NCBI GenBank assembly: GCA_000226015.1 | Contig: JH153709.1 | Span: forward strand, 4,046-25,564 | Direction: 5' to 3' | Length of the DNA: 21,519 nt | Source: Mnemiopsis leidyi | Lineage: Eukaryota > Ctenophora > Tentaculata > Lobata > Bolinopsidae | Part shown: one piece after another, positions 16,501 to 21,519 of the stretch | Numbering within the stretch: the first letter of the stretch is position 1 | Layout: each line of letters starts with the position of its first letter | Program-made: the position numbers and the translations under genes | Notes under the pieces: generated by a model | Database searches by the model: none | The model's input: only the letters and a program-made list of their open reading frames with translations | What the model was told of the DNA's origin: nothing

Positions 16501-18974
16501 AAAGTGAAGGTTTCAGCACTATGAGCCATACTAGAAAGTCGAACTTGGGCTGCGAAGGGAGAGGGTGGGAGATCCTTAATGTGATCCTCCAGTTCATTCC
16601 ACTGACACAGATTCAACATGCAATCTATCATGTCAGTTTGGGGTGGATCTTCCAGTTCCTTAAACTTCTGGAGAGCCAGAGGGAAGTTTTTGATGGACAT
16701 TGCGGTAACAGCCTCAAGCAGTCCCGCCTGCGAGCTCATCTCGTGTTTTCTGATCCCGAGTGTTGTGTCATGGTCCCCAATCGCCCCATACAGACTGCAT
16801 AGATTACCCCAATCTTTGTCATTTTTCCCGTTCTTTATAACAGCCTCTTCAGCCCACAATATTCCCAAGTTGTATTGGTGATGACGTGTGGCTAAAGAAG
16901 CAGCGTCGGCGGCTAGATAAGAATGCTTGACACACAGCTCAATACAGAACTTAGCTAAGTTCTGATTGGATGTTGTTCTCAGTACAACCAAGACATCATC
17001 TTTAACATCAAGCTCTTCCTCGTTCAGCAAAAGAGCTTGCAGAACGAAGGAGGCAAATTTCTCGGAGATGTTAGCAATGGCCCCCATGGGCGTGATGAGA
17101 TCTTTATACGTTATCTGGATATCTGGCAGCTCCCCGGCCCGGTAGTTTCTCACCAGGTGAATAGTCCTACTTCGGGCTAGCTGGGACTGCTTCCGTCTCT
17201 CGGCTCTAATCCTAGCCGTGGTAAGTTCACTGTAGGACAAGGTTCTTTGCGTTCCACCTCCGCCTCTGGAGAGGAAACCTCTGGGAGTATTTACAACGTT
17301 TACTCGCCCACTCCCTCCTGCTCCTCTACGATTGAACTGATCACTTTGTGTCTGAGAAAACTGGAAAACTCTCTGAGTAGCCCGGATCTTCCCACGCTGT
17401 TTCTGTTCAAAGTTGTAGGTCCCTGTTATGTCCTGGTCTTGCCAAGTCTGGTCTGTTGCTAAAGGTTGAAGATAAATCTGTTTTAAGTAGGAGGGAGAGG
17501 TATTGCCCAACGATAAAAGGATTATAGCAGTGGATTTCAGGAAAACATTTTCAACTTCAGATGAGAAAAAAGATATTATCTTCCCAAATCTCTCCCGTAC
17601 AGTAGCTGGCAAGTAGGAGTTCCAAAACTCTACTGCAATATCCTGACAGTCTTTGTCGCAGACAGCTCTAATCAGAATGGAAATGCAATGATTGGTTACG
17701 TAAGAGTTAGTAGATTTCTGGTGACATTTAATCGTGAAATTTAGGAGCAGCTTTTTACAGTCTTCTTGAGATGAGTTGAAAATTTTCTTTAGGTCCACCA
17801 AAATTGATATCATCTGAAGAGAAATGTAATTCCGTGGTTTATTAGATTTTTGCAACTTTAATCAATAGATCAAAATCCATTGAATTTAATCTAAAACATT
17901 GGTGATAAAACGGACGATTAAAGTTGCAAAAATCATAATTTTGATAAGGGAAAATTAGTTGTTATACCAACGGATTCTCATTGTAATGTAATTCCGTGGT
18001 TTATTAGATTTTTGCAACTTTAATCAATAGATCAAAATCCATTGAATTTAATCTAAAACATTGGTGATAAAACGGACGATTAAAGTTGCAAAAATCATAA
18101 TTTTGATAAGGGAAAATTAGTTGTTATACCAACGGATTCTCATTTGTTTAAATAACAAAAATTATCACAACCTTTATTTTCCCTTTATAATTAAATATTC
18201 AAAGGAATCTTTGGACTGACTAAAACGACATTATCAGACCTAGATGAATATAAAATTAAAAGGTCAAGAAAAAGAGCGAACCTGTTCATCGTTGATGAAG
18301 TCAACAGATTTGATTAGGGCGTTAGCAACAGTATTCTGGACATCAGTGTCTCTCATCAGTTTCTCCAACCCACTCTTCTCCAGAGCCACGACAACACTTC
18401 TATCATCCCCCGATACACTAAGTGTTTCAATGACCAGAGATTTAGGTTTCCCGTGTGTCCTGCTTAAATTATCCATTAGTTGACCCTGGAATCTAGCGGC
18501 CGTCTCGGAGTGACCCTTGCTGACAGCATGGACAACCGAAATAAACTTGAGAAGCTGAACCTGGTCTCTGAACATAGCAAGACACACATCGTTCAACAGA
18601 TTCACAGACTCCTGGTACAGTTGGGAACAGCTCCGTTTCATCCACGTGAGAAGCTGTCCTAGAACAAAAGCAGCTGGACCGTACACCTTCTTCTGGGGAA
18701 CCTTCACCAGCTCTATCAGAGGGTCCAGCAGCTTCTCACCGCTCAGGAGAGTGCAGGTGGAGTCTAGGAGGAGTTTGAGGGATCTGCAGGCGTTCTTACA
18801 TGAGGTGGTTTGAGAGGGGAGGAGGTGGGTGGTGAAGACACTGATGTCTACTGCCGAGCAGGACCACACGGAGAGGAGGTGACTGGACAATCCGATAAGA
18901 TCGTTAAAGATCAGGGTCTCTGCCGTACACTGTGTCAGGAGTAGAACTAGCAGCTCGGAACACGTCATTCTGTC
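4264..18974 (-). CDS. PRKDC: DNA-dependent protein kinase catalytic subunit, C-terminal portion, 14 exons (5' part not in window)
   Basis: Exons in coding order: 18974-18282, 17813-15708, 15511-15375, 15174-15087, 14802-14660, 14538-14229, 14120-13964, 13779-13589, 13165-13080, 12873-12738, 12622-12489, 12298-12151, 4976-4757, 4556-4264. All junctions are GT-AG and the sum is 4,842 nt, exactly 1,613 codons plus TGA. DNA-PKcs is the PI3K-like kinase recruited by Ku to DNA ends in non-homologous end joining. Hallmarks seen: LPDIQITYKDLITP before FAT, an S/T-Q cluster, VLVKGGEDLRTDQR (ATP-binding Lys), LSHWILGVGDRHLNN (catalytic loop), IDFGHVFG, LPVPELLPFR, DVFVREP, SWYPRAK and a FATC ending LATDLNMLGRQYVGLATWL. 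Several junctions match vertebrate DNA-PKcs residue for residue, which excludes ATM, ATR, mTOR and SMG1. Roughly the first half of the protein is missing. Intron 12 is 7,174 bp and hosts antisense genes; the others are 108-468 bp. The 14229 exon end is the least certain boundary. Confidence 0.93.
4757..4976 (-). CDS. PRKDC: PRKDC exon: activation loop and kinase C-lobe end
   Basis: 220 nt, acceptor ACATTTCAG and donor AAAG|GTAAGC. It encodes LLPVPELLPFRTTPQF and MDVFVREPTLDW, matching vertebrate FLPVPELMPFRLTRQF and MDVFVKEPSFDW. It joins the DFG exon 7.2 kb away with no gain or loss of residues relative to the family. Confidence 0.93.
5044..5058. repeat. Poly-G run (15 G)
   Basis: An uninterrupted run of 15 G in AT-rich intron sequence. 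Its length is probably uncertain because homopolymers are hard to sequence. Confidence 0.9.
5605..5905. repeat. Duplicated block, copy 1 (copy 2 at 9777-10100)
   Basis: Shared segments include AGAGGAAGGACGCT, TTACCCTCCGCAAGTTCC followed by TAATGGTCGG, CCAGAAAGCACCAAAATAAT and TTGACGATTATCTATTTT, in the same order and spacing, with substitutions and small indels. Each copy lies upstream of a related first exon (6425 and 10343), consistent with a tandem duplication of about 4 kb. It could also be an interspersed repeat. Confidence 0.75.
6425..8775 (+). CDS. Nested secreted protein with ephrin-receptor-like Cys-rich module, six exons (3' end uncertain)
   Basis: Exons: 6425-6491, 6639-6728, 6884-7048, 7463-7603, 7762-7823, 8448-8775. 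All junctions are GT-AG and in phase. Exon 1 encodes a signal peptide (MLNLWMVMLVMFSGQITDC). Exons 2-5 encode a beta-rich stretch that I do not recognise (GDPLDGSFSDNNNRAYGIAM; FVSAYNPN; LTIQIQQNGNLFL). Exon 6 carries paired cysteines in the GCC2/GCC3 (ephrin-receptor-like, TNFR-like) pattern: CQSCTEGTYS, CEPCPATSTSVKGTT, CKCPADHYM, CWPCLDGHTADPGST. The product is likely secreted or extracellular. The gene lies antisense within PRKDC intron 12. After 8775 a donor (CCAG|GTAGTT) suggests more exons, but none was found; reading through gives a stop at 8801 after nine further codons. Exons 4 and 5 have alternative in-frame acceptors (TAGCAG at 7460-7465; 7747 instead of 7762). Confidence 0.75.
7185..7248. 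repeat. Short tandem repeat around CATATGCTTGACGATTACAT
   Basis: The same 26-base segment occurs at 7185-7210 and 7223-7248, separated by a 12-base partial copy. It lies in an intron of the nested gene. Confidence 0.85.
8035..8410. repeat. Minisatellite, about 31-32-bp unit, roughly 11 copies
   Basis: Diverged copies of a unit like CCTAAACTCTCTAGCATTTC followed by TGTCCCTGTGTT run through the last intron of the nested gene, ending just before its Cys-rich exon. There is no spacer structure as in a CRISPR array: the whole unit repeats. Confidence 0.85.
8885..9240. repeat. Possible diverged repeat, related to 11765-12010
   Basis: GGGATGTGGGCAAT, then CAACTCAGATATC and a T-rich stretch, then TTTGACCT and a CAGACGGTTTC-like end appear in similar form here and at 11765-12010, though not in strictly the same order at the end. 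Similarity is patchy, so this is tentative. No coding sequence was found here. Confidence 0.35.
9777..10100. repeat. Duplicated block, copy 2 (copy 1 at 5605-5905)
   Basis: Counterpart of the block at 5605-5905, offset by about 4.18 kb. It precedes the duplicated first exon at 10343 as copy 1 precedes 6425, although the DNA between block and exon differs in length and content. Confidence 0.75.
10125..10176. repeat. Inverted repeat, 19-bp arms
   Basis: CTACAACCTTCACATTTGT (10125-10143) is the reverse complement, with one mismatch, of ACAAATGTGAAAGTTGTAG (10158-10176). A shorter pair, GTATGGCAT/ATGCCATAC, interleaves with it. Possibly the remnant of a small inverted-repeat element. Confidence 0.7.
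10343..10406 (+). pseudogene. Duplicated first exon (signal peptide) of the nested gene, splice donor disrupted
   Basis: ATG ACA ATA encodes MTIILWMLMISFGHNADCSVE, then one base before GTA. This parallels exon 1 at 6425 (MLNLWMVMLVMF...TDCSVE), with the same phase and same exon end (GAA A|GT). The donor reads GTATAG instead of GTAAGA because an inverted-repeat element starts at 10410. No homologues of exons 2-6 were found downstream before PRKDC resumes at 12151, so this is probably a truncated tandem duplicate. Confidence 0.7.
10410..10604. mobile_element. Short non-autonomous DNA transposon (MITE), TA target duplication
   Basis: The left end TAGTAAAACTTCGATTTA and the inverted right end CAGTAAAACCTCTATTTA match closely over 18 bp, and internal copies of the same motif (TACAGTAAAACATCTATTTA; CCCTCGATTTACCG) repeat inside. 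It is flanked by TA on both sides (10408-10409 and 10605-10606). Such ends and TA duplications are typical of Tc1/mariner-pogo (Tigger-like) elements. At 195 bp without a transposase ORF it is non-autonomous. The family assignment is from memory of terminal-repeat style. Confidence 0.7.
10780..11049 (+). CDS. Unrecognised coiled-coil-like ORF, interrupted by assembly gap
   Basis: The frame from ATG at 10780 is open for 90 codons up to the gap. It starts MPTVAERFNFDKVEIDGQNF and continues as a Gln/Asn-rich amphipathic segment (FLQAMQLIERQHNMIINQRV) with no cysteines of a known fold after the first 40 residues. After the gap a frame stays open to about 11136. It may be the start of a gag- or ORF1-like retroelement protein, but nothing diagnostic is visible. 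It lies inside the PRKDC giant intron, downstream of the MITE. Confidence 0.4.
11050..11060. other. Assembly gap (11 N)
   Basis: Eleven ambiguous bases. The true length of missing sequence is unknown, so the ORF on either side may not be contiguous. Confidence 0.95.
11061..12010. other. Non-coding stretch with small repeats
   Basis: No gene was recognised. TTATTATAATTTATAGGAAG occurs twice in tandem (11247-11268 and 11272-11293). AACACGGTATGT occurs twice near 11778 and 11798. The end (11765-12010) resembles 8885-9240. Confidence 0.5.
12151..12298 (-). CDS. PRKDC: PRKDC exon: catalytic loop and DFG motif
   Basis: 148 nt, acceptor GCTACCCAG and donor ACC|GTTAGT. It encodes LSHWILGVGDRHLNN (catalytic Asp and Asn) and LIGIDFGHVFGTATT (metal-binding DFG). 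All catalytic residues are present, so the enzyme should be active. The donor opens the 7.2-kb intron. Confidence 0.95.
12489..12622 (-). CDS. PRKDC: PRKDC exon: kinase C-lobe helices
   Basis: 134 nt, acceptor CGCTCTCGTCAG and donor CGCAA|GTTAGT, exit phase 2. It encodes MYQRCSLDDVV and LVNLARSPDSFVLLR, matching vertebrate MYKGANRTETV and FVRMSTSPEAFLALR. Confidence 0.88.
12738..12873 (-). CDS. PRKDC: PRKDC exon: kinase hinge region
   Basis: 136 nt, acceptor TTTTTCCCTAG and donor AAG|GTAAGT. It encodes MGIIAWLPNTTTINSVL, matching vertebrate LGLIEWLENTVTLKDLL, the hinge-proximal strand in PIKKs. Confidence 0.9.
13080..13165 (-). CDS. PRKDC: PRKDC exon: kinase N-lobe
   Basis: 86 nt, acceptor TTTCTTTCAG and donor AACAA|GTTCGT, exit phase 2. 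It encodes LLKVMDEKL and LRTYDVFPLTN, matching vertebrate LFQVMNGIL and LRTYSVVPMTS. Confidence 0.88.
13300..13586. repeat. Low-complexity purine/C tract (ACAGACAGAGAAACAGATAG type)
   Basis: About 285 bp of irregular repeats of CAGACAGAGAAA and CAGATAGAGAAA fill most of the intron between two kinase exons of PRKDC. The Ser/Leu/Cys/Val-rich open frames across it on the minus strand are artefacts of the repeat. Confidence 0.9.
13589..13779 (-). CDS. PRKDC: PRKDC exon: kinase N-lobe with ATP-binding Lys
   Basis: 191 nt, acceptor AAAACTCAG and donor CAG|GTTGCT. It completes PGQYNG and encodes ETITVLASIRKPVKISML, then SVLVKGGEDLRTDQRVMQ. The Lys in VKGGEDLR is the PIKK ATP-phosphate ligand. The following intron is filled by the low-complexity tract at 13300-13580. 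Confidence 0.93.
13964..14120 (-). CDS. PRKDC: PRKDC exon: FAT-kinase linker, Lys-rich
   Basis: The exon starts ATG GAA ATA after GTTCGGTCAG and ends CCA G before GTTTTA, 157 nt, exit phase 1. A highly charged helix (EQEIRAEEKKEAGKRRKG) precedes LSDYSRWFTNYKAGSLEMPG, which corresponds to the vertebrate residues leading into NELEIPGQYDG. Confidence 0.83.
14229..14538 (-). CDS. PRKDC: PRKDC exon: C-terminal FAT, ambiguous 3' end
   Basis: The acceptor ATCTATTTCAG leads into R-VSVEDWKDLDPDIN. Ending at AAG|GTTTCT (14229) keeps phase 0 with the next exon, and the joined protein LTKLNK-MEIKKQ keeps the family spacing. A better consensus donor, C|GTAAGT, lies 34 nt further at 14195, but using it with the next acceptor shifts frame and soon meets TGA. 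Confidence 0.72.
14660..14802 (-). CDS. PRKDC: PRKDC exon: FAT region (SEVPSWMFIEWLSQ)
   Basis: 143 nt, acceptor ACCCTTTCAG and donor GGAG|GTGAAC, exit phase 2. It encodes SEVPSWMFIEWLSQ and MIAEDYPGALSYSW, matching vertebrate SSVPCWQFISWISH and EEITDNYPQAIVYPF. Confidence 0.88.
15087..15174 (-). CDS. PRKDC: PRKDC exon: FAT region (KARFMFPYVLQ)
   Basis: 88 nt between acceptor TTTGTACTCAG and donor AAG|GTAAGA. Its first base completes an Arg codon. It encodes YNSRKARFMFPYVLQSL, matching vertebrate NSNEARLKFPRLLQ. Confidence 0.87.
15375..15511 (-). CDS. PRKDC: PRKDC exon: FAT region
   Basis: Acceptor CTGTTTCAG, first codons GAA GAA AAT (EENVTNYE), ending ATG AG before GTAGGT. It is 137 nt and exits in phase 2. 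It encodes FAT helices corresponding to the vertebrate segment just before the RLKFPRLLQ motif. Confidence 0.85.
15708..17813 (-). CDS. PRKDC: PRKDC large exon: S/T-Q cluster, pre-FAT linker and FAT region
   Basis: The exon starts ATG ATA TCA after the acceptor TCTCTTCAG and ends AAC before GTAAGT, 702 codons in phase 0. At about 17380-17180 lie five S/T-Q motifs (RATQ, FSQ, QTQ, GTQ, QSQ), equivalent to the autophosphorylation cluster around human Thr2609. Then come a basic stretch and AGELPDIQITYKDLITPMGA, a DNA-PKcs signature. The rest is FAT-type helical repeat (ALLYHLKDSDDKALANIYKG and similar). At more than 2.1 kb it is by far the longest exon. Confidence 0.92.
17823..18146. repeat. Perfect 162-bp tandem duplication, each copy with a 19-bp inverted repeat
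   Basis: Copy 1 is at 17823-17984 and copy 2 at 17985-18146; I found no difference except at the last few bases. Each copy contains GATTTTTGCAACTTTAATC and, about 55 bases on, its exact reverse complement GATTAAAGTTGCAAAAATC. The array begins nine bases from the PRKDC exon (17813), right behind its acceptor. Identity implies a very recent event or an assembly duplication. Confidence 0.9.
18282..18974 (-). CDS. PRKDC: PRKDC exon: HEAT-repeat (circular cradle) region
   Basis: The exon starts after the acceptor CCTTCCTCAG (frame GAC AGA ATG) and ends GAA CAG before GTTCGC, 231 codons in phase 0 at both ends. The helical sequence with KKVYGPAAFVLGQLLTWM resembles the vertebrate segment KEVYKAAAEVLGLILRYV. 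The Met at 18968 is internal; the pyrimidine-rich acceptor just upstream shows that coding exons must continue to the right. Confidence 0.85.
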
Positions 18975-19164
18975 CTGAGGAAGGTCGGAGTTTAAGGATT
19001 TTTTAGTTTTAGTTTGTACTGGAGTTTAGAGATTGATGTATCATTTAACTGATCTGGCGTGTATTTATCAGTAACTATCCAGTAATGCTCCTTTCTAATT
19101 TCCTCTTAGTAATTTCGGTTCCTAAGTCAGAGGGCGGTGCGGTGTTCCCCTATACCACCGTGGT

Positions 19165-19374
19165 ATGGAATGGAAGGGGATATCTACGTTTGTCCCTATG
19201 TCTGCAAATATGCAAACCAGTAGTGACAGAAGCAAAGCGATCGATCACGACCGAAGACGATCTATTGATTACGACAGAAAACGATCTATCGATTATGATA
19301 GAAGACGATATATTGATGATGACCGAATACGATCTATCGATTACGATAGAAGACGATCTATTGATGATGACTGA
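19165..19374 (+). CDS. Octapeptide-repeat ORF (RSIDYDRR units)
   Basis: ATG GAA TGG opens a 69-codon frame ending TGA at 19372-19374. From about 19225 it consists of 24-bp units encoding variants of RSIDYDRR (RSIDYDRK, RYIDDDRI, RSIDDD). Between units most differences are synonymous in this frame (ATT/ATC, TAC/TAT, GAC/GAT), whereas they change residues in the overlapping frame that begins at 19085, so this frame looks like the one once under selection. The final TGA stands where another unit has CGA. The same frame reopens at 19396 into a membrane-protein-like ORF, so both may be pieces of one gene. It lies 190 bp from the PRKDC exon on the opposite strand. No family recognised. Confidence 0.45.
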   Translation: MEWKGISTFVPMSANMQTSSDRSKAIDHDRRRSIDYDRKRSIDYDRRRYIDDDRIRSIDYDRRRSIDDD

Positions 19375-19395
19375 AGACGATCCAGTTGAAAATAA

Positions 19396-19823
19396 GGTAC
19401 AAGTGTTTCATCTGTATTCAAATATGTAGCAATAGCACTAGGTATTCTCGGTGTTCATATAGGTCTGTGTAAGTTTTGTGCAAAAACTTGTGCTAAAGAT
19501 GACCACCCTGTACATCCTGGTGTAATCTTAAACCCAGCTTCAACTGATAACACAGATCCTCAGCACGTGCAGGGAAGTGAACTATCTTACGGAGAACACG
19601 TGCAAAAAATGCAGGGTATTATGACGAACCGAACCATGTCAGTGCACCACCCCCACCAGCAGCTGACTTCTACTACGCTAACAAGTACAAGTACATAGCT
19701 ACGGATGAAGTGTCTGGAATGCCAGCAAAACCTCCACCGTTAGACGAAGACGTTGTTAGTCAACCTACTGAGCGAGGACGTTGTCATTACCCTTGTAAGA
19801 GGGTGAGGAGCAAGGAGCGCTAA
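19396..19823 (+). pseudogene. Single-pass membrane-protein-like ORF with one-base frameshift
   Basis: The frame opens at 19396 with no Met near its start and encodes a hydrophobic segment (VAIALGILGVHIGL) followed by juxtamembrane cysteines (CKFCAKTCAK) and a Pro/Tyr-rich tail. At the six-A run 19604-19609 the protein-like reading moves to another frame, which continues YYDEPNHVSAPPPPAADFYY to KRVRSKER and TAA at 19821-19823. A one-base length difference in the A run would account for the shift. The cysteines next to the membrane could be acylated and the Tyr/Pro motifs could bind cytoplasmic adaptors; this is inference. An AATAAA follows at 19927. It may be the downstream part of the octapeptide-repeat gene at 19165. 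It could be a pseudogene, a spliced gene or a sequencing error. Confidence 0.5.
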
Positions 19824-19960
19824 TGGTGGAGGGAGAGAGGACAGAGGAGGGGTGGCAGGAGCGAATGAGAAGAGAGAGGAGAGGAAGGAGGGCGAGGGAG
19901 GAAGGGAATGAGTGATAAAGAGGAGAAATAAAAGACGTAAGAAAGGGGAAATAATAAGTT
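19799..19960 (+). other. Purine-rich 3' flank with polyadenylation signal AATAAA (19927-19932)
   Basis: After the TAA at 19823 comes a strongly G/A-rich stretch (GGAGGGAGAGAGGACAGAGG and similar), then AATAAA at 19927-19932, about 104 bases after the stop. The position suits the 3' end of the plus-strand locus. Confidence 0.5.
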
Positions 19961-20850
19961 ATGAATAATAGATTACTTTCAAAACAGCTTAGCGCTCTTT
20001 GATTCGAGAATTGCGTAAGATGTAAATGTTACAGTAATTGATCGTGCTCCTTCACATAGTTTAGTGCTTTACAGATTTTACCTTCAAGGAAAAACGTACG
20101 TGGTGCCGGCGTTGGATTATCATTAATTGGTAATTTTATCGTGCCGCGTTCAATCCGATTTTCACCGAACGTAATTTGTTGTAAATTGGATTATAACGCG
20201 GTCTCCATTTGAATGGACAATTTTACGTTCCTTCAAGTTCCAATTTCAGAAAGTATAATCATATTATCTAGATATATTTTATAGTTGGCAAGGACCGACC
20301 CAGCGTTATCTCAAGGTTGCATCCGGGCTCCGGCTCTAATCATTCGCCGGGTGCCACGTTGCCTCACGAGAGAGATGAGATTCTCAGTATCAATATGTCC
20401 ACCTTTCCTTTGGCCAGAATTCGCTGCATCGCTCTAAGTGTTAACTATATTGTTTTTCAAAATTTGATACTGAGACTTTAATCTATATTACAATATCCAA
20501 ATCTAATACAAAGTCTTTCCACTTTAAAGAGAGCTTTTTCTCTCTGTTGGTCGAACTGGTAAATCCACTGAGGAAAATAGCAAATGTTTTTTTGCTCTTT
20601 TTTTATATACAAGTACTAAGGCTGGACATATTGGCTGAATTAGTACCTACGCGGTTTTGATCGAAGCATTTGTAATCCCGTTCGCGAAAATCTGTTTGCT
20701 GTTGTGTTTTAAGTCTTTTAAGGGACGTTTGAAATTGATCATTGGACAATTATCAAACAGAACACTCCTAAATTTCAAAGTTGTTGAAGCGCCCGAATTT
20801 CTATGCAATATTCCTTTCTAACTTTCATCTATACTAGACATACAAAAGGA
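19961..20850. other. Intergenic or intronic stretch, upstream region of the small secreted-protein gene
   Basis: No coding sequence was recognised. A TATATA within a T-rich run lies at 20604-20609, about 245 bases before the ATG at 20853; it could be promoter-related but the context is generally AT-rich. Confidence 0.35.
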
Positions 20851-20852
20851 AG

Positions 20853-20953
20853 ATGAGGAGAGCAGCTCTGGTGCTGCTTATTGCACTGACGATGGCGATT
20901 CTGCTGGAGTTTACAGAAAACTCCCTTGTTGAGGGACATTCATCTGGTTCAAG
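20853..20953 (+). CDS. First exon of a small secreted protein or peptide precursor
   Basis: ATG AGG AGA begins MRRAALVLLIALTMAILLEF, a basic start plus a long hydrophobic core typical of a signal peptide, followed by TENSLVEGHSSGS. A splice donor AAG|GTTCGT follows at 20954; without splicing the frame stops after 46 codons at TGA 20991-20993. No later exon was identified before the window ends. It lies on the plus strand, opposite to PRKDC. Product and family are unknown; a neuropeptide or other short secreted precursor is possible. Confidence 0.5.
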
Positions 20954-20993
20954 GTTCGTTTTTCTAGCTGCAGTTTCGCCTTTTTCAGTCTGA

Positions 20994-21400
20994 AGAATGG
21001 TCTGAATTCATATGACTCAACTAAAGAATATAAATAACGGTAACTACCGTTCTTTAAAAAAGGCGTAGCAATTTTCAAAAATTGAATGCCATATTTCTCA
21101 AAATTCATCATTGGCCTGCTTTAGTTCTCGGTAGAGATTTGCTTTCAGATAATACAATGGAGATAAATCTACATCCAGGTAGTAGCATTAAAGTTTCTGA
21201 GTAAAGCTAGTGATACACATAACTTTGAGTAAACTCATGCTGATCACAATATACAGTACAAGGAGGTGGGCAACGTTAGTTAGAGAAATAGGGTTTGGAA
21301 TTTTAGACACCTCCCCAGAAATTCTCTCTGGAGAGCTGGAAATACAAGTTTAGACAGTCTAGAACTTGTAACAGCAGTCGTGATGATAATCACATTGTAA
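20994..21400. other. AT-rich stretch, no gene recognised
   Basis: Probably the first intron of the small secreted-protein gene if its donor at 20954 is used. The open frame on the minus strand here (21111-20911) has no recognisable features. Confidence 0.35.
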
Positions 21401-21403
21401 CTG

Positions 21404-21426
21404 GAGAGAGAGAGAGAGAGAGAGAG
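21404..21426. repeat. (GA)n microsatellite
   Basis: About eleven GA dinucleotides in a row. Confidence 0.95.
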
Positions 21427-21489
21427 TAGTTTACGACACTACGTTGTTTCGAGGAGACGCTCGAGGCTCCAGTGGTTCGAGACGTCGTT

Positions 21490-21503
21490 CGAGTTCGAAC
21501 TCG
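21490..21503. repeat. Perfect 14-bp palindrome CGAGTTCGAACTCG
   Basis: Perfectly self-complementary, within a CpG-rich end segment that also has CTCGAG- and TTCGAG-type motifs. It could be a protein-binding site or a repeat end; no evidence decides. Confidence 0.6.
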
Positions 21504-21519
21504 TTGGTTTGCGTGGCTA

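Noticed and set aside
19085-19429. 114-codon frame (MLLSNFLLVISV...) overlapping the octapeptide-repeat ORF
   Set aside because: Differences between the 24-bp units are mainly non-synonymous in this frame and synonymous in the other. Only its first 12 residues look signal-like.
20146-20226. Imperfect inverted similarity around AACGCGG motifs
   Set aside because: Too short and mismatched to separate from chance.
21440-21519. TTCGAG-rich end segment considered as a tRNA T-arm
   Set aside because: No acceptor stem, D-arm or anticodon arm can be placed around it within the window.

Overview
This is nuclear DNA of an animal, probably an invertebrate. It is AT-rich, has GT-AG introns mostly of 100-470 bp, and encodes animal-type proteins: a DNA-PKcs-like PI3K-like kinase with a FAT region and FATC, a PAN/sushi-like membrane receptor, and a secreted protein with an ephrin-receptor-like cysteine-rich module. 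The sequence alone does not fix the phylum.

Layout. Positions 1-1320 hold a GC-richer, CpG-rich cluster of scrambled direct and inverted repeats. Positions 1372-2823 (minus) hold a single-exon gene for a signal peptide, PAN domain, sushi-like module and membrane segment; it carries one in-frame TAG just after the signal peptide. Positions 2824-4263 are AT-rich intergenic DNA with polyadenylation signals.

Positions 4264-18974 (minus) hold the C-terminal part of PRKDC (DNA-PKcs). Fourteen exons join in phase into 1,613 codons plus a stop, covering part of the circular-cradle HEAT region, the S/T-Q phosphorylation cluster, FAT, kinase and FATC. The N-terminal half is not visible in the window. 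One intron (4977-12150, 7.2 kb) is far larger than the other twelve. It interrupts the kinase domain just after the DFG motif and contains, on the opposite strand, a six-exon gene for a secreted Cys-rich protein (6425-8775), a duplicated copy of that gene's first exon (10343-10406), a short inverted-repeat transposon inserted at the copy's splice donor (10410-10604), a coiled-coil-like ORF cut by an assembly gap (10780-11060) and several repeats.

Right of PRKDC, on the plus strand, lie a locus with an octapeptide-repeat ORF and a single-pass membrane-protein-like ORF (19165-19823), broken by stops and a one-base frameshift, and then the first exon of a small secreted protein (20853-20953).

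How they work together: PRKDC acts in non-homologous end joining. The PAN receptor and the nested Cys-rich gene look like cell-surface or secreted proteins with no visible link to repair; their placement seems to be a matter of genome architecture (nested, antisense, duplicated) rather than pathway. No RNA gene or CRISPR array was seen.
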